Source: Ectocarpus siliculosus (taxonomy: Eukaryota > Sar > Phaeophyceae > Ectocarpales > Ectocarpaceae). Taken from it: a stretch of DNA of 37,697 nucleotides. The first letter of the stretch is position 1, and every line of letters starts with the position of its first letter. This document shows, piece by piece, positions 1 through 14,300 of this stretch. A model generated the notes under the pieces. It had not been told where the DNA came from, ran no database searches, and saw only the letters and a program-made list of their open reading frames with translations. The stretch lies in contig FN649736.1 of assembly GCA_000310025.1 (NCBI GenBank), positions 2,240,788 to 2,278,484 of the forward strand, given 5' to 3'. The position numbers and the translations under genes were made by a program.

Positions 1-3000
1 GGGGGGGGGGGGGGGCGGCGGCGTTTGTTACGGTAGCATCGACTGCGCTAAACAGCTAACCAACGAAGAAGAGACGTGGTAGTGTTTGTCTGTGGTGAAT
101 GTGAGTCGGTTGATGTTGCTTGTTCTGCCTGAGGAAGCCGGGGTCGAAGCTCGTCGGGTGGTGTGCTCTTCTTGTGTTATTATTTCTGTCGTTTGCTGCT
201 TAACTTACCTTCTTCGTGGTTGTTGTGTGTGTTGTTGTTAATGTTGTTGTTGTTGTTATGTTGATGTTGTTGGTGTTGTTGCCGGTGAAGATGTTGTTGA
301 TGCTGACGACCACACGCTCTTGCTGTCCATCTATGTGGTGTTTCGTGGTTATTTTGGTGTGGTTCTCTCCACGTCATCTCGGTGTTCTCGCTGTTTTTCT
401 CCAGGGGTATGTAGCAAGGTGCGATGAGGTGCTTGAGCTTTCTCTCTAACCATCATCGAGTCTTGACTCGTTTACACAATGCAGTCGGTCGGAAGGGATG
501 TACGTTGGGTCTATGGCACCGTCCTTGTTACATAATATATCCGAGGGGGGGGGGTTCAGGGTAACAGGGTAAGGGAGCGCCCGGGGGAGGTCAACAACTA
601 TAGCTATCAATCAAGAGCTGGAAGTCGTTCGTGTTCTCCCACGATGGGCAAAACGGGGGAAGGAGCGGGTGAAGGGAGGAGAGGTGCTGGATCATATGTA
701 TACCACTCCGAAGCTGAATCGGACGACGCCGTTCGGGTCGGCCTGCTGGGTTGCGTACCGCATTATTGTTGCTGCGTACCGCAGTCTTATCCACACCAAG
801 CAAAAAAACAAAGGCCTTTTTCGCATTTTTCGTTTTGGGCATTGGGCATACATGCAGCTAGCCGAGAGGACGCGGCAGCACGTGGTGGTACATGTCAAGT
901 CAATGTGTAGCGCGCCTTGTTTTTTCGAAAAATAAAGAAGGGGTGCTGAAGAAGCCCGAGGGTGTGCTTGCGCGTTTTTGTGAGAGAAAACAAACGCCCA
1001 GCCAGCCAGCCCTCCTCCTGTGTTCAACCGTGGTAGATGTAGAGTCATCACGTCGTGGGCGTAGCCGAGAGGAAGCGGTGGTAGCACGTGGGACAGCACG
1101 TACGTACGTACGTTCATATTTATGCTACATTAAATACAACGGTGGGGCAGCGAGCAAGATGGGCTGAAGGGAAGAACGCGTTTGTTTCCTGCTTCTTCGG
1201 CCTTGGTTAATTTAACACCGACCGTTTGTTGGCACAGCAGCAACAGCACAGCAGCGTCAAGTGTGCGGGGACCGTGCGCGCACCAGACCCAAACGAACGG
1301 TGGCTGGCTCCTGTCGGTCGGGTTCCGAGAGAGAGCTGTCTTGCCTTTTTCTTTTTTGTCTGCAAGGCAGAGACCAGAGAGCGGCACCAAGGGACGGGCC
1401 GCATGCATGACCCAGAAGAAACACGTGACGTGGAGTGTGTACACACGCCACAAACATACGTACATCTGTCATACATCTAATCTGTCATACGAGTGGGAAG
1501 AAAGGTGGTGCTCCACTGCAAGCAGTGCATGTGCATGTGCGTGGAGACGGGGTATGCATGCATGCAGAGGACGTGTTGTGAGTCTCCAAACCACTCTTCT
1601 TGCCGTATTGATGTCAGGCATACTGCAGCAGATAGTATATTTTATATTTTTTTTAGGTAAAAAAAACAGACACGGCACTTAAAACGTCATTCCAGCATTT
1701 CATTGAGTTCTTACCATATACCGTTTTCATCTACACGTCGTATTATATTTCCTCTCACACCTCCTTGATGTCGCTTGCGACGCCGTTGAGCGACAGCAGC
1801 CTCCTGGTGGGGTCCCCCCCCCCCCCCCCTTGTTCTAGCTACTCGGCGGGGGCGCCGCAGAACGAACGAGCACAAACGCCACCTCCACTTCCCAAGAGAC
1901 TCACTCGTAAGAAAGAGCAAACTAAACGCCAACAACACCCAATCGCGAGGGGGCCGACCCTTTGCGTTCATGTTATTCAACCTCACAGAGAGATACATGA
2001 CGTCAGTCGTTGAGGTGACGACCCAGGATACCCCAACAGCAGCAGTACTGCTGTAGCAGAAATGGATAGGAGGAAACTCCCACCGCTTCTAGGTGTAGTA
2101 CCTCCAGATACGGACACCCAACCTCGTGTTTGCAGCTGCTGCTGCTGTTGCTGCTGCTGGGAGAGCCCCCCCCGACCACCGATTTTTGTGTTGTGTAGCT
2201 TAAGTTTTGTTGTGTTGGAAACGGATTATTTGACGGCAAAGGGCCGAACGAAAAAATAATTCCTCTTCTTCCCTGATGATCCACACCACCGATACATCTA
2301 TCGCTTGTCCACAGGCATCTCGTTTTTCCTCTCTCTTCCTCCCGTCTCACGCAAATATGACGTCACAAGAGCCGGGAGTTAAAAGACCCGTGGCCTCACC
2401 TACAAAAGAGACAAAAGACATGACGGCAACAATTCACAGCTAGCTCATGATACAGACAGCGTTCGCGTGCCAGCTACCTACTACCCTATACGCACCGCCC
2501 ATCGTCATCGTGGGGGAAAGGAAGCAGACATCAGCTTCTCACCTCCGCCCACAAAAAGTGCTACTACACACTGCCTTTTCTTCTTTCTTCAAAGTCGAGA
2601 ACGCCACGTCCCCTGCTGTCACAGCCATCTACGGGATGGCGGTGTTTCATATATCATTCCTCCGCGATCGTAATAAAAATGCAGCATCACGAGCGCACGC
2701 CCTTCTCAAGACGGGGAGGCAGGCGATGCAGGGCATTCCCTCTAAAATTTCCGGAGCCCCACGTCCCGCCTCCCTCAACACGCGTCCAACTATACCCCCC
2801 CCCTCCACACACTTTCGATCCTGTATCGGTAAGAGCTACCCGTGACTCTCTCTCTCTCTCTCTTTACACCGCTTGCCTAGAACTCACGACAAACTTGGCG
2901 AAAAAGAGAGGACGGGAAACGACAGCCGAACACCACACCCGTCCTTGGCAATAAAAAAAAACATGTGCACTCGAAAACAAAACAGGTCTCCCAACTCTTC

Positions 3001-3683
3001 CCTAGTTTTGCCGTGTTTCATCTTTTGTTCTCGTCGCCCTGCCCTCCCCCCCCGTGTGTACCTCCTGTCAAGCTTCGAGTTTTAGACTCAAAAGACAAAA
3101 AACAGAGAGCGGTAAAAAACAAACAAGAAGAGACACGGCAAGGAAAAGCAAGGAGAGAGAGTCCAAGAATAGACGGAACCTACCAACGAAAGGAAAAACC
3201 CAAAGGCCAAAACAGACCCGAAATATTCCACCGAGATACCCCGAATCAAACCAGACCATGAAAAGAAACCAAAAGTGAACCGAACCGAACCGAACCGAAC
3301 CGAACCGAACCGAACCGCGACCAACAAACAGCCTTTACCCACCAACAGAACAGAACTAAACCAAAACGATGAAGAAGATTAACACCAAAACACACAAGAA
3401 AAACAGCCAGGGAGAGTCGAGTCGGTTGAAACTATCGTCAGTCCATCGGAAGGCCGGGAGGACACCGCCCTCCCCCTGCAGGATCCACCCGCGGCGCCCC
3501 CTTCCACACACAGAACATCACGACCAGCCGCGTGTTCCGGAAATAAGAGCGACCCCAGCAGCCAAGTCAGAGTCACACGGACCCCCCCCTCCCTCCCCCC
3601 CCCCCTCGTTTGCAACCCCCAGCCGAACCGGAGGGCCAAAACGGAGAGAAACGATAGGAACAAGAGGAGAGGACGATCGTGTC
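1..3683. other. No supportable gene; 3' flank of minus-strand gene and simple repeats
   Basis: Open frames here are short, overlap on both strands, and lack paired splice sites or recognisable domains. The stretch starts with 15 G residues. It contains a GTT/TTG-rich block near 216-305, whose minus frame reads as Asn/Gln/His-rich peptide, an ACGT repeat near 1098-1116, a CT run near 2844-2863 and a CGAAC repeat near 3277-3317. The part adjacent to 3683 should include the 3' UTR of the minus-strand gene ending at 3684. I see no RNA gene or mobile element. Confidence 0.5.
3277..3317. repeat. CGAAC pentanucleotide microsatellite
   Basis: About eight tandem copies of a five-base unit (CGAAC/CCGAA) with almost no variation. 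It lies about 370 bases beyond the stop codon of the minus-strand gene, so it may fall inside that gene's 3' UTR. Confidence 0.9.
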
Positions 3684-3776
3684 TTAGCGGCCGTTGCCCC
3701 ACGAGTCGCCGCCGTTACCGGTGCTGCCGTAGCCGTACTGCTGCGACTGCATGCTTCCGCCGGGCGGGGGGGGGCT
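3684..3776 (-). other. Exon 20: terminal exon with stop codon
   Basis: The exon starts after GACAGCAG and reads SPPPPGGSMQSQQYGYGSTG, then NGGDSWGNGR, then TAA. It is in phase with exon 19 (4404-4538), which carries QGGHGWQGQGSAYPG and MMPPGGPQHHYQQ. The Tyr-Gly-Tyr-Gly and Trp-rich ending is typical of prion-like tails. Confidence 0.65.
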
Positions 3777-6700
3777 CTGCTGTCAAAGCGCGCATTTCGC
3801 AGTGCCGCGGAAGAGAAAGGGACGAAAGAGGATGGTGCGTGATGGTGGTGTTGGCATCGGGGGGATAGGGTCGGGTAAGCCAAACAAATGAAAGAGCAAG
3901 ATATCCGGACGCCAACAGCAGCAGCCTTCCCCGCGTTTAAATATTTGGGCGGAGCAATGCACCGGGGGGGGGGGGGATTCTTCAACAAAGGTCAACACGA
4001 ACCGGGCAACACCCACAAGCAGCAACACCAGTCACCCGTCCATCCAAGTCACGAAACCTGGTTGCGATTGCCCTGTTCGAAACCTCTGGGAAGCACCAAC
4101 AACACAATCTGCCATCAGGTATTAATGCTTGTACCTCCCAGCGTCCCCGACCACCCGCGCTAACGGTGCAACCGAACGACACCACGAAGGGGTGCTGTCT
4201 GTCACACTCCAAAAGACGAGAGGTGACGACACACAAGTAAAAGCAAGCAAAAAAAACACATACAAGAGGCTGACGTGTTTTCATAGGTCAGCCGGTTGTA
4301 GCAGCGCGGTCGATTCCAATTCGAACGACACACACAACGCAAGCCATCTGCTTCGCGTAACTTTTGCTTGCATGCTTGCCGCCGTTTCATCGTTAACACG
4401 CACCTGCTGGTAGTGGTGCTGGGGGCCGCCTGGGGGCATCATCCCCGCCCCCCCTCCCCACCCTCCGGCGTTCGACGTGTGGTGGCCCGGGTAGGCGGAG
4501 CCTTGCCCCTGCCATCCGTGACCGCCTTGGCTGTCCCCCTGCGGCAAGATGCAACACATGTGGTACCCTTGAGTTTTGAATTCCTCTCTATATTATATGG
4601 AATTTCGCATGGGGCCGACTTCAAAATCTTATGCGTCATACATATGCACGCGTTTAGACAAATTTGAAACCCTCATTGCAGTTCCGCCTACTGCAGGATA
4701 GTTATTATAGGTACGACACGTATCAATTCCGCTTTCGGCGGACTGCCTACGCAAAGAAAAAGACCAGGCAGGGGGTACGAAGGCCCTACACCCTAACCCC
4801 AACTTCGGCGATCCTGTGGCATATCCAACATGTTTTCTAGTATCCTGCGTACACTACTGTGTTCAGCAGAGTTTTACAGTAGTGACCCGCCGATGAGACA
4901 GGGGGGTCAGGTAAAGCATTGGGCAAGGGAGGCAAGCTTAGCACAGGGTGAAAAAACACTAGGGGGTTGAATTATGGATGTTTATCCGCGTCCCACCGAA
5001 CGGCCCTTGCACTGATACTATCAGCACCAGCGTTGCCGGATCCCTCATTTTGGACTCGCGCGCGTAGTCACTCTCGTGTCCCAATACGTTTCGGCAGAGT
5101 GTCAAAACGCGTCGGTAAACGGCCCTCCCACTTCCAATCGAGAGAGCGACTTGCCTAGACTTTCGAGCGTATCGTCCAAGCACAACAACAGCAACTCCTC
5201 GGCGCAACAAACACTTCAACCACTAATAACAAAACAGCAGTCTAGCTTTCTCTCCGCCCCCCCTCCCCATCACCAAGAAGCCGCCCCCACCCTCCTCCTC
5301 TCATCACCTGCTGGGGAACGCTGCCCTGTCCGCCGCCGCCGCCGTACATGCCCTGCGCCTGGCGACTGCCCTGGCTGTTGTGCCCGCCGCCGCCGCCGCC
5401 GCCGCCGCCGTAGTGGCTGTTCACGCCGCCGCCGCCGCTTCCGCTGCCGCTTCCCCCACTGCCGCCGCCGCCGCCGCCGCCGGCACCGGCCGAAAAGCTG
5501 CGAGCCCGAGGAAACCTTGTCAGAGACGCTTCCGCCAACACTGCCGCCGCCGGAGACGGCCGTCGTAGACACGGCCGACAAGCTTTGCCCGCCCAGGCCG
5601 CTCGAACCGGAGGCGCCCGACCCACCGCCTGCGCCGCCGCTGCCGGCGCCGCCGGCGCCGCCTGAGGTGCCGCCGCTCCCACCGCCGCCGCCGCCGCCGC
5701 CACCCTGGCCGGACATCTGCTGGGGCATGCCGAACTGGTCCTGGCCGAAGTCGCCGTACTGCTCCTTGCCCACGTCGCTCATGTACCCGTTCCCGTTAGG
5801 CTGGACGACGACGCAAAAAAAAAAAAAAACGAACGTTATGCAGGGCACAAGAGTTTTGAGATTAAATGGAGGGTGGGGGGTTGAGTCAAATTCAACCGTA
5901 TATTGTACTCCAAATAACAGCTTTATAATTTAGGGAGGAATAGATACACGATCAAGAGTCGAGATGACCTCAGATAAAACACGAGGCACTAGTCACGACA
6001 GTTTACAGTAACACCAAAGCGGCATAAACAGGGCGGCGAGGCGACCGGACGACTCGGGGAGGGAAGGGGGGTTCACCTTTCTTGTACCCCCCATGCCGAA
6101 GCCCCCGCGACCACGAAACCACTGACGACGACACCACCATCAAGCGTTCTACTTCTCTTAAAAAGCATGCCACGCCGCCGGCCGTCATGCACTACAGCCA
6201 CCCGTCCCCTGCTTGCACTGCTGTCTCAGACGACGGCCAACCAACCGCAACGACCGACGGCCAACGAACGGCAAAAAACGACCGACCGACAAACAAAAAA
6301 GAAAAAATAGCATGCGCCCTGCTACTGCGAAGCCTTCGCCCGGACCCCTTGTTCTTTTTCTGGTATCGGTAACTGAATCGAGGAGGGCACGGCACGTACC
6401 GGTACACCGTACTGGCTGCTCGCCGAGTAGTCCATCTGGCCGTAGCCCATTCCCATCCCGCCCTGGCTCCCGTACTCTGTAGCCGGGTACCTGTCGATTT
6501 TTTCGGTTCACCACGGTCGTTTGACCACCAACCCCGTCCACCACACAGCAAAAAAAAAAAAAATCAACAAGGGACGGGATGCAGGGCGGCGGCTTTCATA
6601 CCTGTTGCCGATATGGGAAAAAAAAATCCCGCGAGTATGCATACGCACAACGTACGCACGGTGACACGGAGCCGCCTGCAGCTTTGACCGAGACAGACAG

Positions 6701-8287
6701 CATGCATGCACACACAGGACCAAAAAATAAAACACACATAAACAAAGAGGATGTTCCGCTTACCCGCGAGGCATGTTCGGGAAGCGCTGTCCGCCGCCCC
6801 CCTGCTGGTACTGGCTTGCGCTCGGCGGGTACTGGTGTGGCGGGTACCCGTATTGGTAGGGGTTGGACTGGACCGGCCCCTGCTGGCCGTAGTAACTGCC
6901 AGGCGAGGTTTTCCACAGCGACACGACGACAACAACAAAGCAAGGCAGCGTGAAAGTATGATCATCACAGAGCCACTTTATTTTGGTCGCGAGTATCTAC
7001 AACACAGCAGCAGCAGCAGCAGCCGCCGCCAACGCTGGGCCGTTTCAAGCAACGAGTTTGACCCCACGACAGAACAACCTGGTGGCGGAAGTCGTTCTTC
7101 CCGACGACCTACCTACCTACCTCACCGTGGAAGCCTCAACTCATCCTACGAATCGGGGGGCCGGGGGCACTCTCGTGTTGTGCATGTCTCAGCTGTTACA
7201 GACCGTTCACAACGAAAGCACGGAGCATTGTTCCCACAGCAACCGATCACCGATCATGGCCAACAGTGCCGTCAGCAGGGTGGGGTGGGGGTTGCAACCA
7301 AACCAACTTGTAGTGCGCGGTACGATCCTTACATGCTTCCGTAGGCCTGGCCGGAAGGGGTGTACTGGTACCCCACCTGCGCCGGCATACCGGGCGGTGT
7401 GGGCGCGTAACCCTGCTGCTGCTGCGGGGGTGGTGCCTTGGTAAAGGGGGGGGGAGGGGCGACGAAACGTTGATTGCACACGGACAGAAACCGCCACGGG
7501 GGGGGAAACATAAGACGAGCACATAGCAGGCGCTGTGCAAAATCTACACAGAATGTAGCGCTCAATCGGACACAGAAAAAACAAACACGACCCAAGACTT
7601 ACTCGCGAGTCAACAACCCACACGTTAGCCAACTTCTCAACCCGTTGAAAAAACGGGAGCAGCGGCAGCAACAGGAGCAGCAGCATGAACACACGCACCG
7701 ACCATCGCAGGGTTGTCCCCCGGCACAACATCGGCAATAGGACTCACTCTGCGGCGCGGTCGAGAAACTCCGAAGGTCCACAAGTACGCACATGCTGCGC
7801 CCTCGACAAAAAAAACACGCACAGGACCACCACCACCGCATATCCAAGCCACCACCCACCAAACCGACATCACAAACCTTGGGGTAAGGCTCTCCATCAC
7901 GCCCACAACTCCCCGCCCACCACCAACTTTAAGGGTTAGAGGGTCAGGGTTGTTAACACTCACCTGCTGGGGTGCTTGCTGCCCTTGCTGCATCCCTCCC
8001 ATACCGCCCGGTCCCCCGGTCCCCGAAACGCCGCCACTAGAACTCCCGCCGCCGCCGCTGGCGGTCTGCTGCCCCCCCCCGCCGCCGCCGCCGCCGCCGC
8101 CGCCGTACAGAGTCTTGGAGGCCGCCGTCGATGCCGTCCCCGGCGACCCGTGGGAGCTGCTGCCGTGGCCGCTGCCGCCGCCGCTGTGGGTGGACGTCGG
8201 CGTTGGCGCCGAGTAGACCCCGCCCGGCGCGGGCTTGGCGGAGCTCGACAGCCCCGAGGTGCTGTTGCTGTTGCTGCTGCCGTAGAA

Positions 8288-8318
<31 letters not shown>

Positions 8319-11300
8319 TTTCCTCCCTGAGCGTGGCGCGATTGGTTGTTGTCGCGCGACAACGACATAAACAACACCACAATAAATTGAGATGATGTAT
8401 AACGCACCGTTGTGCTGTCTCAGCCGCGTGTCCCCTTCGGACGTCAGGTTTACTACGTGCAGAGGGCTACGAAGCTGGACGACCTCTCGTTGGGTCCCCA
8501 CTAGATGTACTGTGCGGGCCAAAATCCGTTGTTCGCTTGCCTATGAAGAACAAGGAAAGGGATCCTCTTCTCCGATCCATCAAGCAAAAAAAAAAAAACA
8601 TAGTAATGTACCACAGATTAGATCTGTCCGTTCGACGTTGTTCCCTCACCTGCTGAGGGAGAGATCCGCTGTTGGAGTACTGCGGCTTGCTGTTGTAGCC
8701 GCCTCGGCCTCCTTGCTGCCTTGCCGGCCGCTGAGAAGAAAAAAAAAACACAAAACAAAAGGCGAGTCGGGAACGTATGCAGCAGTGTGTCAGTCGAGCC
8801 AATGGTGATGCCACGCTGCTCATTTCCACGATACAGGGTGCATCGTCTGGGTGCAAGAACACTACTACGGGTGGGTGGGTGGGTGGGATGGGTACATCCC
8901 TCCACGGAACCCCCCCTTCCGCAGCAAGGACAGGGCGCATAGTCTGGGCGCAAGAAAAAGCTACTCCGGAGTACAAATGTCGCAGGCATCGAGAAGCCGT
9001 GGGATAGCAAGAGGGGTGGGTGGCACATGGCAAACACGTGTACGGAACCCCCGCTTCCACGCGGCAAAAAAGCGAAGGGCAAGCTGCAGAGGGATGGGGG
9101 GCAAGACACAAAGGCTGAGACTTGCCCAGATACTACCTATTTCCATGACCGAGAGAAATGTCTTGACAAGAAAAAACGCGTACGGTACGGCATGCACGAA
9201 AGCGCGCACACCCGTAGGCAGCCGTCGGTGCCAACAACAAACGCACCTGGTGCTGCTGCTGGCTGTGCGCCTGCTGCGACTGGTGGTGTTGCTGCTGCTG
9301 CTGCTGGTGCTGGTGCTGCGGCTGTTGCTGGCTGTGTGCCTGCTGGTGCTGCGGCTGGTGCTGCTGCTGCTGGTGCTGCACCGGGGGCGCCGTCGACACG
9401 GAAGACGGCGAAGACGAGGGCACGTGCTGCTGGTGCTGCTGCGGCTGGTGCTGCTGCTGCTGCTGCTGCCCGTGTTGTTGGCTGTGCCCGCCCTGGTGGC
9501 TCAACGACCCTGACGACGCTGACGAAGGCACCTGCTGCTGCTGCTGCTGCTGCTGCTGGGATGAAGGCTGCTGTGTTTGCTGGGACGGGGCCGGCGGCTG
9601 CGTCGCGGACGTAGCTGCTGCTGCTGCTGCTTGAGGCGGGGGCGGCTGTGCCTGCTGTGTCGCCGCCGCTGCCGGCTGCGACTGCCGTGGTTGCTGCTGC
9701 TGCTGCTGCTGCTGGGGAAGATCTCGGGACGTCGTTCTCTGAGGCCGGGAGGTTGTCTGGGTCTGAGAAGTCTGAGAAAAAAAAAGAAAAAAAAAGGCGA
9801 GAAAGAGGTCGCCCGATCCATCACGACTGCTTGATTGATTCGTGCCACAGCTCCAGCGCTTCAAAAAACAATACGTTCTTCGGCTCGAGTCCGTCCGTCA
9901 CAGGAAGTTTTCAAGGCCATCCTCGCGACCGTTAATTTTGCGATCGTGCTTGCTTGACAAGTCACCATGACGTTGTGTCACTTCAGCTGTATAGAGATCC
10001 TGATACAGCGCCGGTATGTGTCCAGAGATTTGACCGGCACTATTGAACCGGCCAAACAATAGTGGGACCGCTACGGTACTGAGAAAAATGAACTCCAGCA
10101 TTAACTACAACACGCACCTGCTGCACTGGCTGCTGCTGCGGCTGCGGCTGCACCTGCGGCTGCTGCGCAGCCGGAAGCTTGCTCTGAGCCTTCGACACCT
10201 TTTGGATCAGCGGACAAAAGCCAACGGAGCGGCAAATAAAGCACGAACATGGCACCAGGAGAGTCAGTAACAAACCAAGCGGAGCACAACCAAGACACAC
10301 CCGCAGGGGAGATCGGTAGAAACGTAGAAAATCCAACCACTCGCAAGGTAACAACTTCCCTGAAACAAATAAAGAAGACTTCCCACAGATGGAATTGTGC
10401 TGTCTGGAAGAGAGAAAAAAAAGAAGCAACGATCGCTGCGCCAGCTGCTCCTCTACCTGCGGCAGCATCATGGACAAGCTGCTGCCGCTGACAACGCGTG
10501 CACAAAAAAAAACAGTGTACAATACTTATAACAGTAGTCTTTCCTTTGGGTCGTATGCATACTTTCTAAACGAAATATGGGATTGCTCCCCTCTTCTTCG
10601 CCCCCACCTGCGAAAACTGCGAGTGCGGCTTGTTAAGGCTGTCCATCTCTGCCTCCAGCTCATGCACCTGCTCAAACAGAGAGAGAGACAGAAAACCACG
10701 GTAACGTCACCACCGCCACCACCACCACCACCATCAAGGACAACTTGACAAAATTCATGGAGACGATGACGCATCAAAGATAAACCTCCAACACCACATC
10801 CAACCCCCACCGACAGCTGGAGGAGGACGGACGTCCGGCAAGCGCGGCCGGAATTCTTGATACGGACGGCGATCGAAACAAGAAAACACGCCCGGCCACA
10901 AACAACACTCGCATGCTTACATCAAAACGATCTACTATCATGCATATTCCACAACCAACATCCACATGTCGCCAACACTCGGGTATAAAATCATCCACAC
11001 GACACCAAAAACAAATTAGTGGTCTACACGGCAAAATTGATTATGCAAACATATGGGATATAGTATTCAATCCGTGCTTTGGGGTTAGGGTTAGGGTTAG
11101 GGTTAGGGATAGAGTCTGCGTGCCCCCCTCCCTGTTCTTCTTCTACATACTCTTAATATCCTGCGTAGGCGGCCCAAACAAAAACAACCCGCGCACGGGA
11201 CATGTTGCTTCCCAACAATGTCATGCCTTTCATCCACTTTTCGCCGTCCTCGACTGCTCTCGCATGCGATTCGGTCCCCCCGCCCCCACTGGGGGCGGGG

Positions 11301-14300
11301 GGAACCCTTCGGTGCCCTAGTAATACATAAAATACACGCACATGCCGCCACCTCGTGGAATCTCCACTAACGGCACGTACAAGTGGTTTGTGTTTTTTAT
11401 ACTCTAAACAGAAGGAACCAAACTTCCGCGGAATCACCCCGAGCAACAACAATAACAACCCACACGGAAATCGATCGATCGGGCAGCACGTTAACCCAAG
11501 GCAGCAAGCAAACACACGCATTTCTTAAGGGTTAGGCGGGCCAGTCTGTTCGTAGCCGCACCCACCTGCTTTACGTTGCCGAGAGGAGGGAGCCCCGGGG
11601 GTGGGCCCGCGCCTACCGGCACCGACGGCGACGCCGTTACCGTAGACGAGAATCCCGGTGGCTTGGTACCCTGTTACATGGCAAAAGTGCATCGGGGTGG
11701 GGTAGGGTAGGGTGGGGTGCACTCATGCTTTGCAGGCCTTATAACCGCTAGACCATTGACCACGAGAGGAAGGAGCACTTCTCGGTAGGGGGGCTGAGCG
11801 GATAGACCAGTGACCATTGGGGGGGGGGGCTCATTTATGGCGTGCTTGTTGGGCCTCCATAGATGCCCTCCCCCCTTCCGTTTCGTCGACTGCGTGCCAG
11901 CATGACTGCTGTCGAAATGGCATGAGAAAGCGCAGCAAGAAATACAGCCAAGAGCACGGGCACGCAAAAACAAACCGAGAGAAGGCTAAACAAGGGCTCA
12001 CAAAAACAAACACAACCCAATTTCCCCAGACGCAAGGCTACCTACCCCCAAGACGAGAACACCACCCCTCCAACGAGTGATGATCCTCTCATGAGCGAAA
12101 ACATGATAAAGATCCTCTCATGAGCGAAAACATGATAAAGATCCTCTAACGAGCTAAAGATCCTACCAGGAGTGATGGAAGACAACAACGAAACATGGCA
12201 TGATAAAAGCAGACACAGCAGCTCACGAAAACATTCAAAGATAACATCAAGGAAGGAACACAGCTAACGATTGACATCGAAACGTAACATGAAAGAAGAA
12301 GCCGACGAAACCATTGAGAAGAAGGCACAAGAGACAGCTCGCGACTTACCGGAGTCTCTACGGGGGAGGTTGCCGTGTCCTTCGTTCCCCAACCCATAGC
12401 CGATCCCGACGTCGCGCCCCACCCGTTCCCAGCGCTCGTCCCGACTGACGTCGATGTTTGCTGAGCGAACGACCGAACGAGAGAGCGCATACACGGAGCG
12501 CAGAAGCAGCAGCATACGCAGAGGAACGGGGGGGGGAGGTTCAGCAACGCGAGCGGCGCGCAGAAGCAGCAGCAGCGCATGCGAGAACACGAAAACAGGC
12601 GGTCAGCACAAGCGGATATTATAGTGCATCACCCAACCGGCGACCAAGTCGCGAGTGATACTGGTATAAATCCCTTCCCTTACCTCACTACTGCCATCCA
12701 TGGTGACAAGCAGAACAACAACAACAAAGGTGTCCAATATACAACACAACAGTGCCTCTACAGCTCGGCTGAACACGGCACCAACGCCAAACACGATGGT
12801 TGTCGGTCGCGCGACGTGTGCGGATCCTGGGCTATACGCAAGCGCGGTCGACAACGAGGCATGGGCATGCCCTTGCGTCATACCCTGTTTGGCACTGCTA
12901 GACCAATTGAAGTGTTAACTTGCGGTCGAACTCAGAGGGTCGATTTGGGGGGGGGGGTCAAAAGGAAACCTAGATACGCTGTAAACAACCTTTAGTCCCT
13001 CGAGCCACAAACGACTCACAAAACACGCCCGTCGAGTCGTTCTTCTGGAGCAGGTGGGCGCACATGCACATGCACACATCCCTTACCCGCACTCGGCAGA
13101 GTTAAAACACGCACGGACGATACATTAAACATTAAAAAAACAGACACAAAAACTTCATCGTTGAAACCAACGAACGTGCCTGCAAGCACAGCACACACCT
13201 GGGACTGGCTTTCCGGACCCCCAACGTCCGGTACGCCGAACGACAGCTGGCCGAAGCTCAAGAATGACTCGTCGTTGGCGATCGTGTCGCTCAATCCCCA
13301 CTTGCCCATCTTCAGGCCCTCTCCGGGGGCAGAGGCGCCCGTGGCCTGCCGAAAACAAAAATCAAAGAGCCAGTGGTACACATCGATGCCAAGTAACCCC
13401 ACGCGATTTACATACTAGGAGCGCGCTCGGCCATCACCAACCACAACAGTGCTTGACTCGACTACTGCGTTCGAGGCAAGGTCATTACGCCCGCCCAACG
13501 CAAACCGACACGGCTCCTTGACACCCCTTTAGAGACCATTAACTTGCACAAGGACGCAGCTATACATTTTGTGGCCCAAGCGTCATGGCACCAAAACATA
13601 ATGTGTATATGCATACCATGAGCCAAAACGCTACCAACACGTCTCTCGACCCCATCCGATGCCAACCAAGAAAACACACACACACAAGAACACCATGGCT
13701 GAATCTCACCGCCGTAGGCTTAGACACAGCCGAAGCCTCCTGCGCCTGCGCCTTCTGAAGGTGGAGCTGAGAGCCAGGCGCGGTCGCCGGGGTCACCACC
13801 GCCGCCGTTACAGGCGACGGCGCCGCCGCCACCGCAGCAGCGGCCGCCACCGCCACCGAGTCGCTGGCCACCTGCACCGGCGCAGTGACAGCGACAGCGG
13901 CCGCCGATACCGCCGGGCGCGCTACCGGCGACGGCGAGCTAACCGCCACCGCGGGGGAACCAATCGCGGGCGAAGCCGCAGCCGCCGCCGCCGTCTCCGC
14001 CACCGAAGGCATGGAGCCCTGAGGTCGGGGGGTCTGCGGCGGCGTCGCCGCCACCGCCTCCCCTCCAGGCGACGCCACTACCGGAAGGGTGGGGTGGGCG
14101 GCGGCGGTGGGTGCGGGTGCGGGCTGGGCGGCGGGCGCCGGTGGCGCTGCAGGCGCCGCCACCGGCGGCGGCACGGGCACCGGCTTCGGCTTGGGGTTGA
14201 TGATCGTTGCCGCGCCGCGGCTCCACGCCGAGGTCGCTGGCAGGTTCGACTGCGCCCAGGCAGCCGCGTCTTCCTCCTTTGGCGGCGGCGGCTGGGGGGC

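Noticed and set aside
1182-1682. A 166-codon plus-strand frame in the left flank
   Set aside because: Composition is random-like, there is no domain, and overlapping frames on both strands are equally long.
4775-4850. Possible third telomere-core element ('ccctacaccctaacccc' then 'tatcctgcgta')
   Set aside because: The repeat and the flank lie in inconsistent orientations relative to the two good copies; likely chance.
5076-5933. A 285-codon plus-strand frame with poly-Arg and poly-Pro
   Set aside because: It arises from GCC/GGC repeats of exon 18 read in reverse. It spans the exon and both introns and has no independent support.
7327-7335. TAA just after YGS-Met as the gene's stop codon
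   Set aside because: The TAA is part of a good GTAAGG donor; splicing there leads in phase into exons 15-20, which have the same Tyr/Gly/Gln composition.
10435-10490. Possible extra exon between exons 9 and 10 of the minus-strand gene
   Set aside because: It has a plausible donor (GTAGAG), but no acceptor gives the required phase, while exon 9 joins exon 10 directly in frame.
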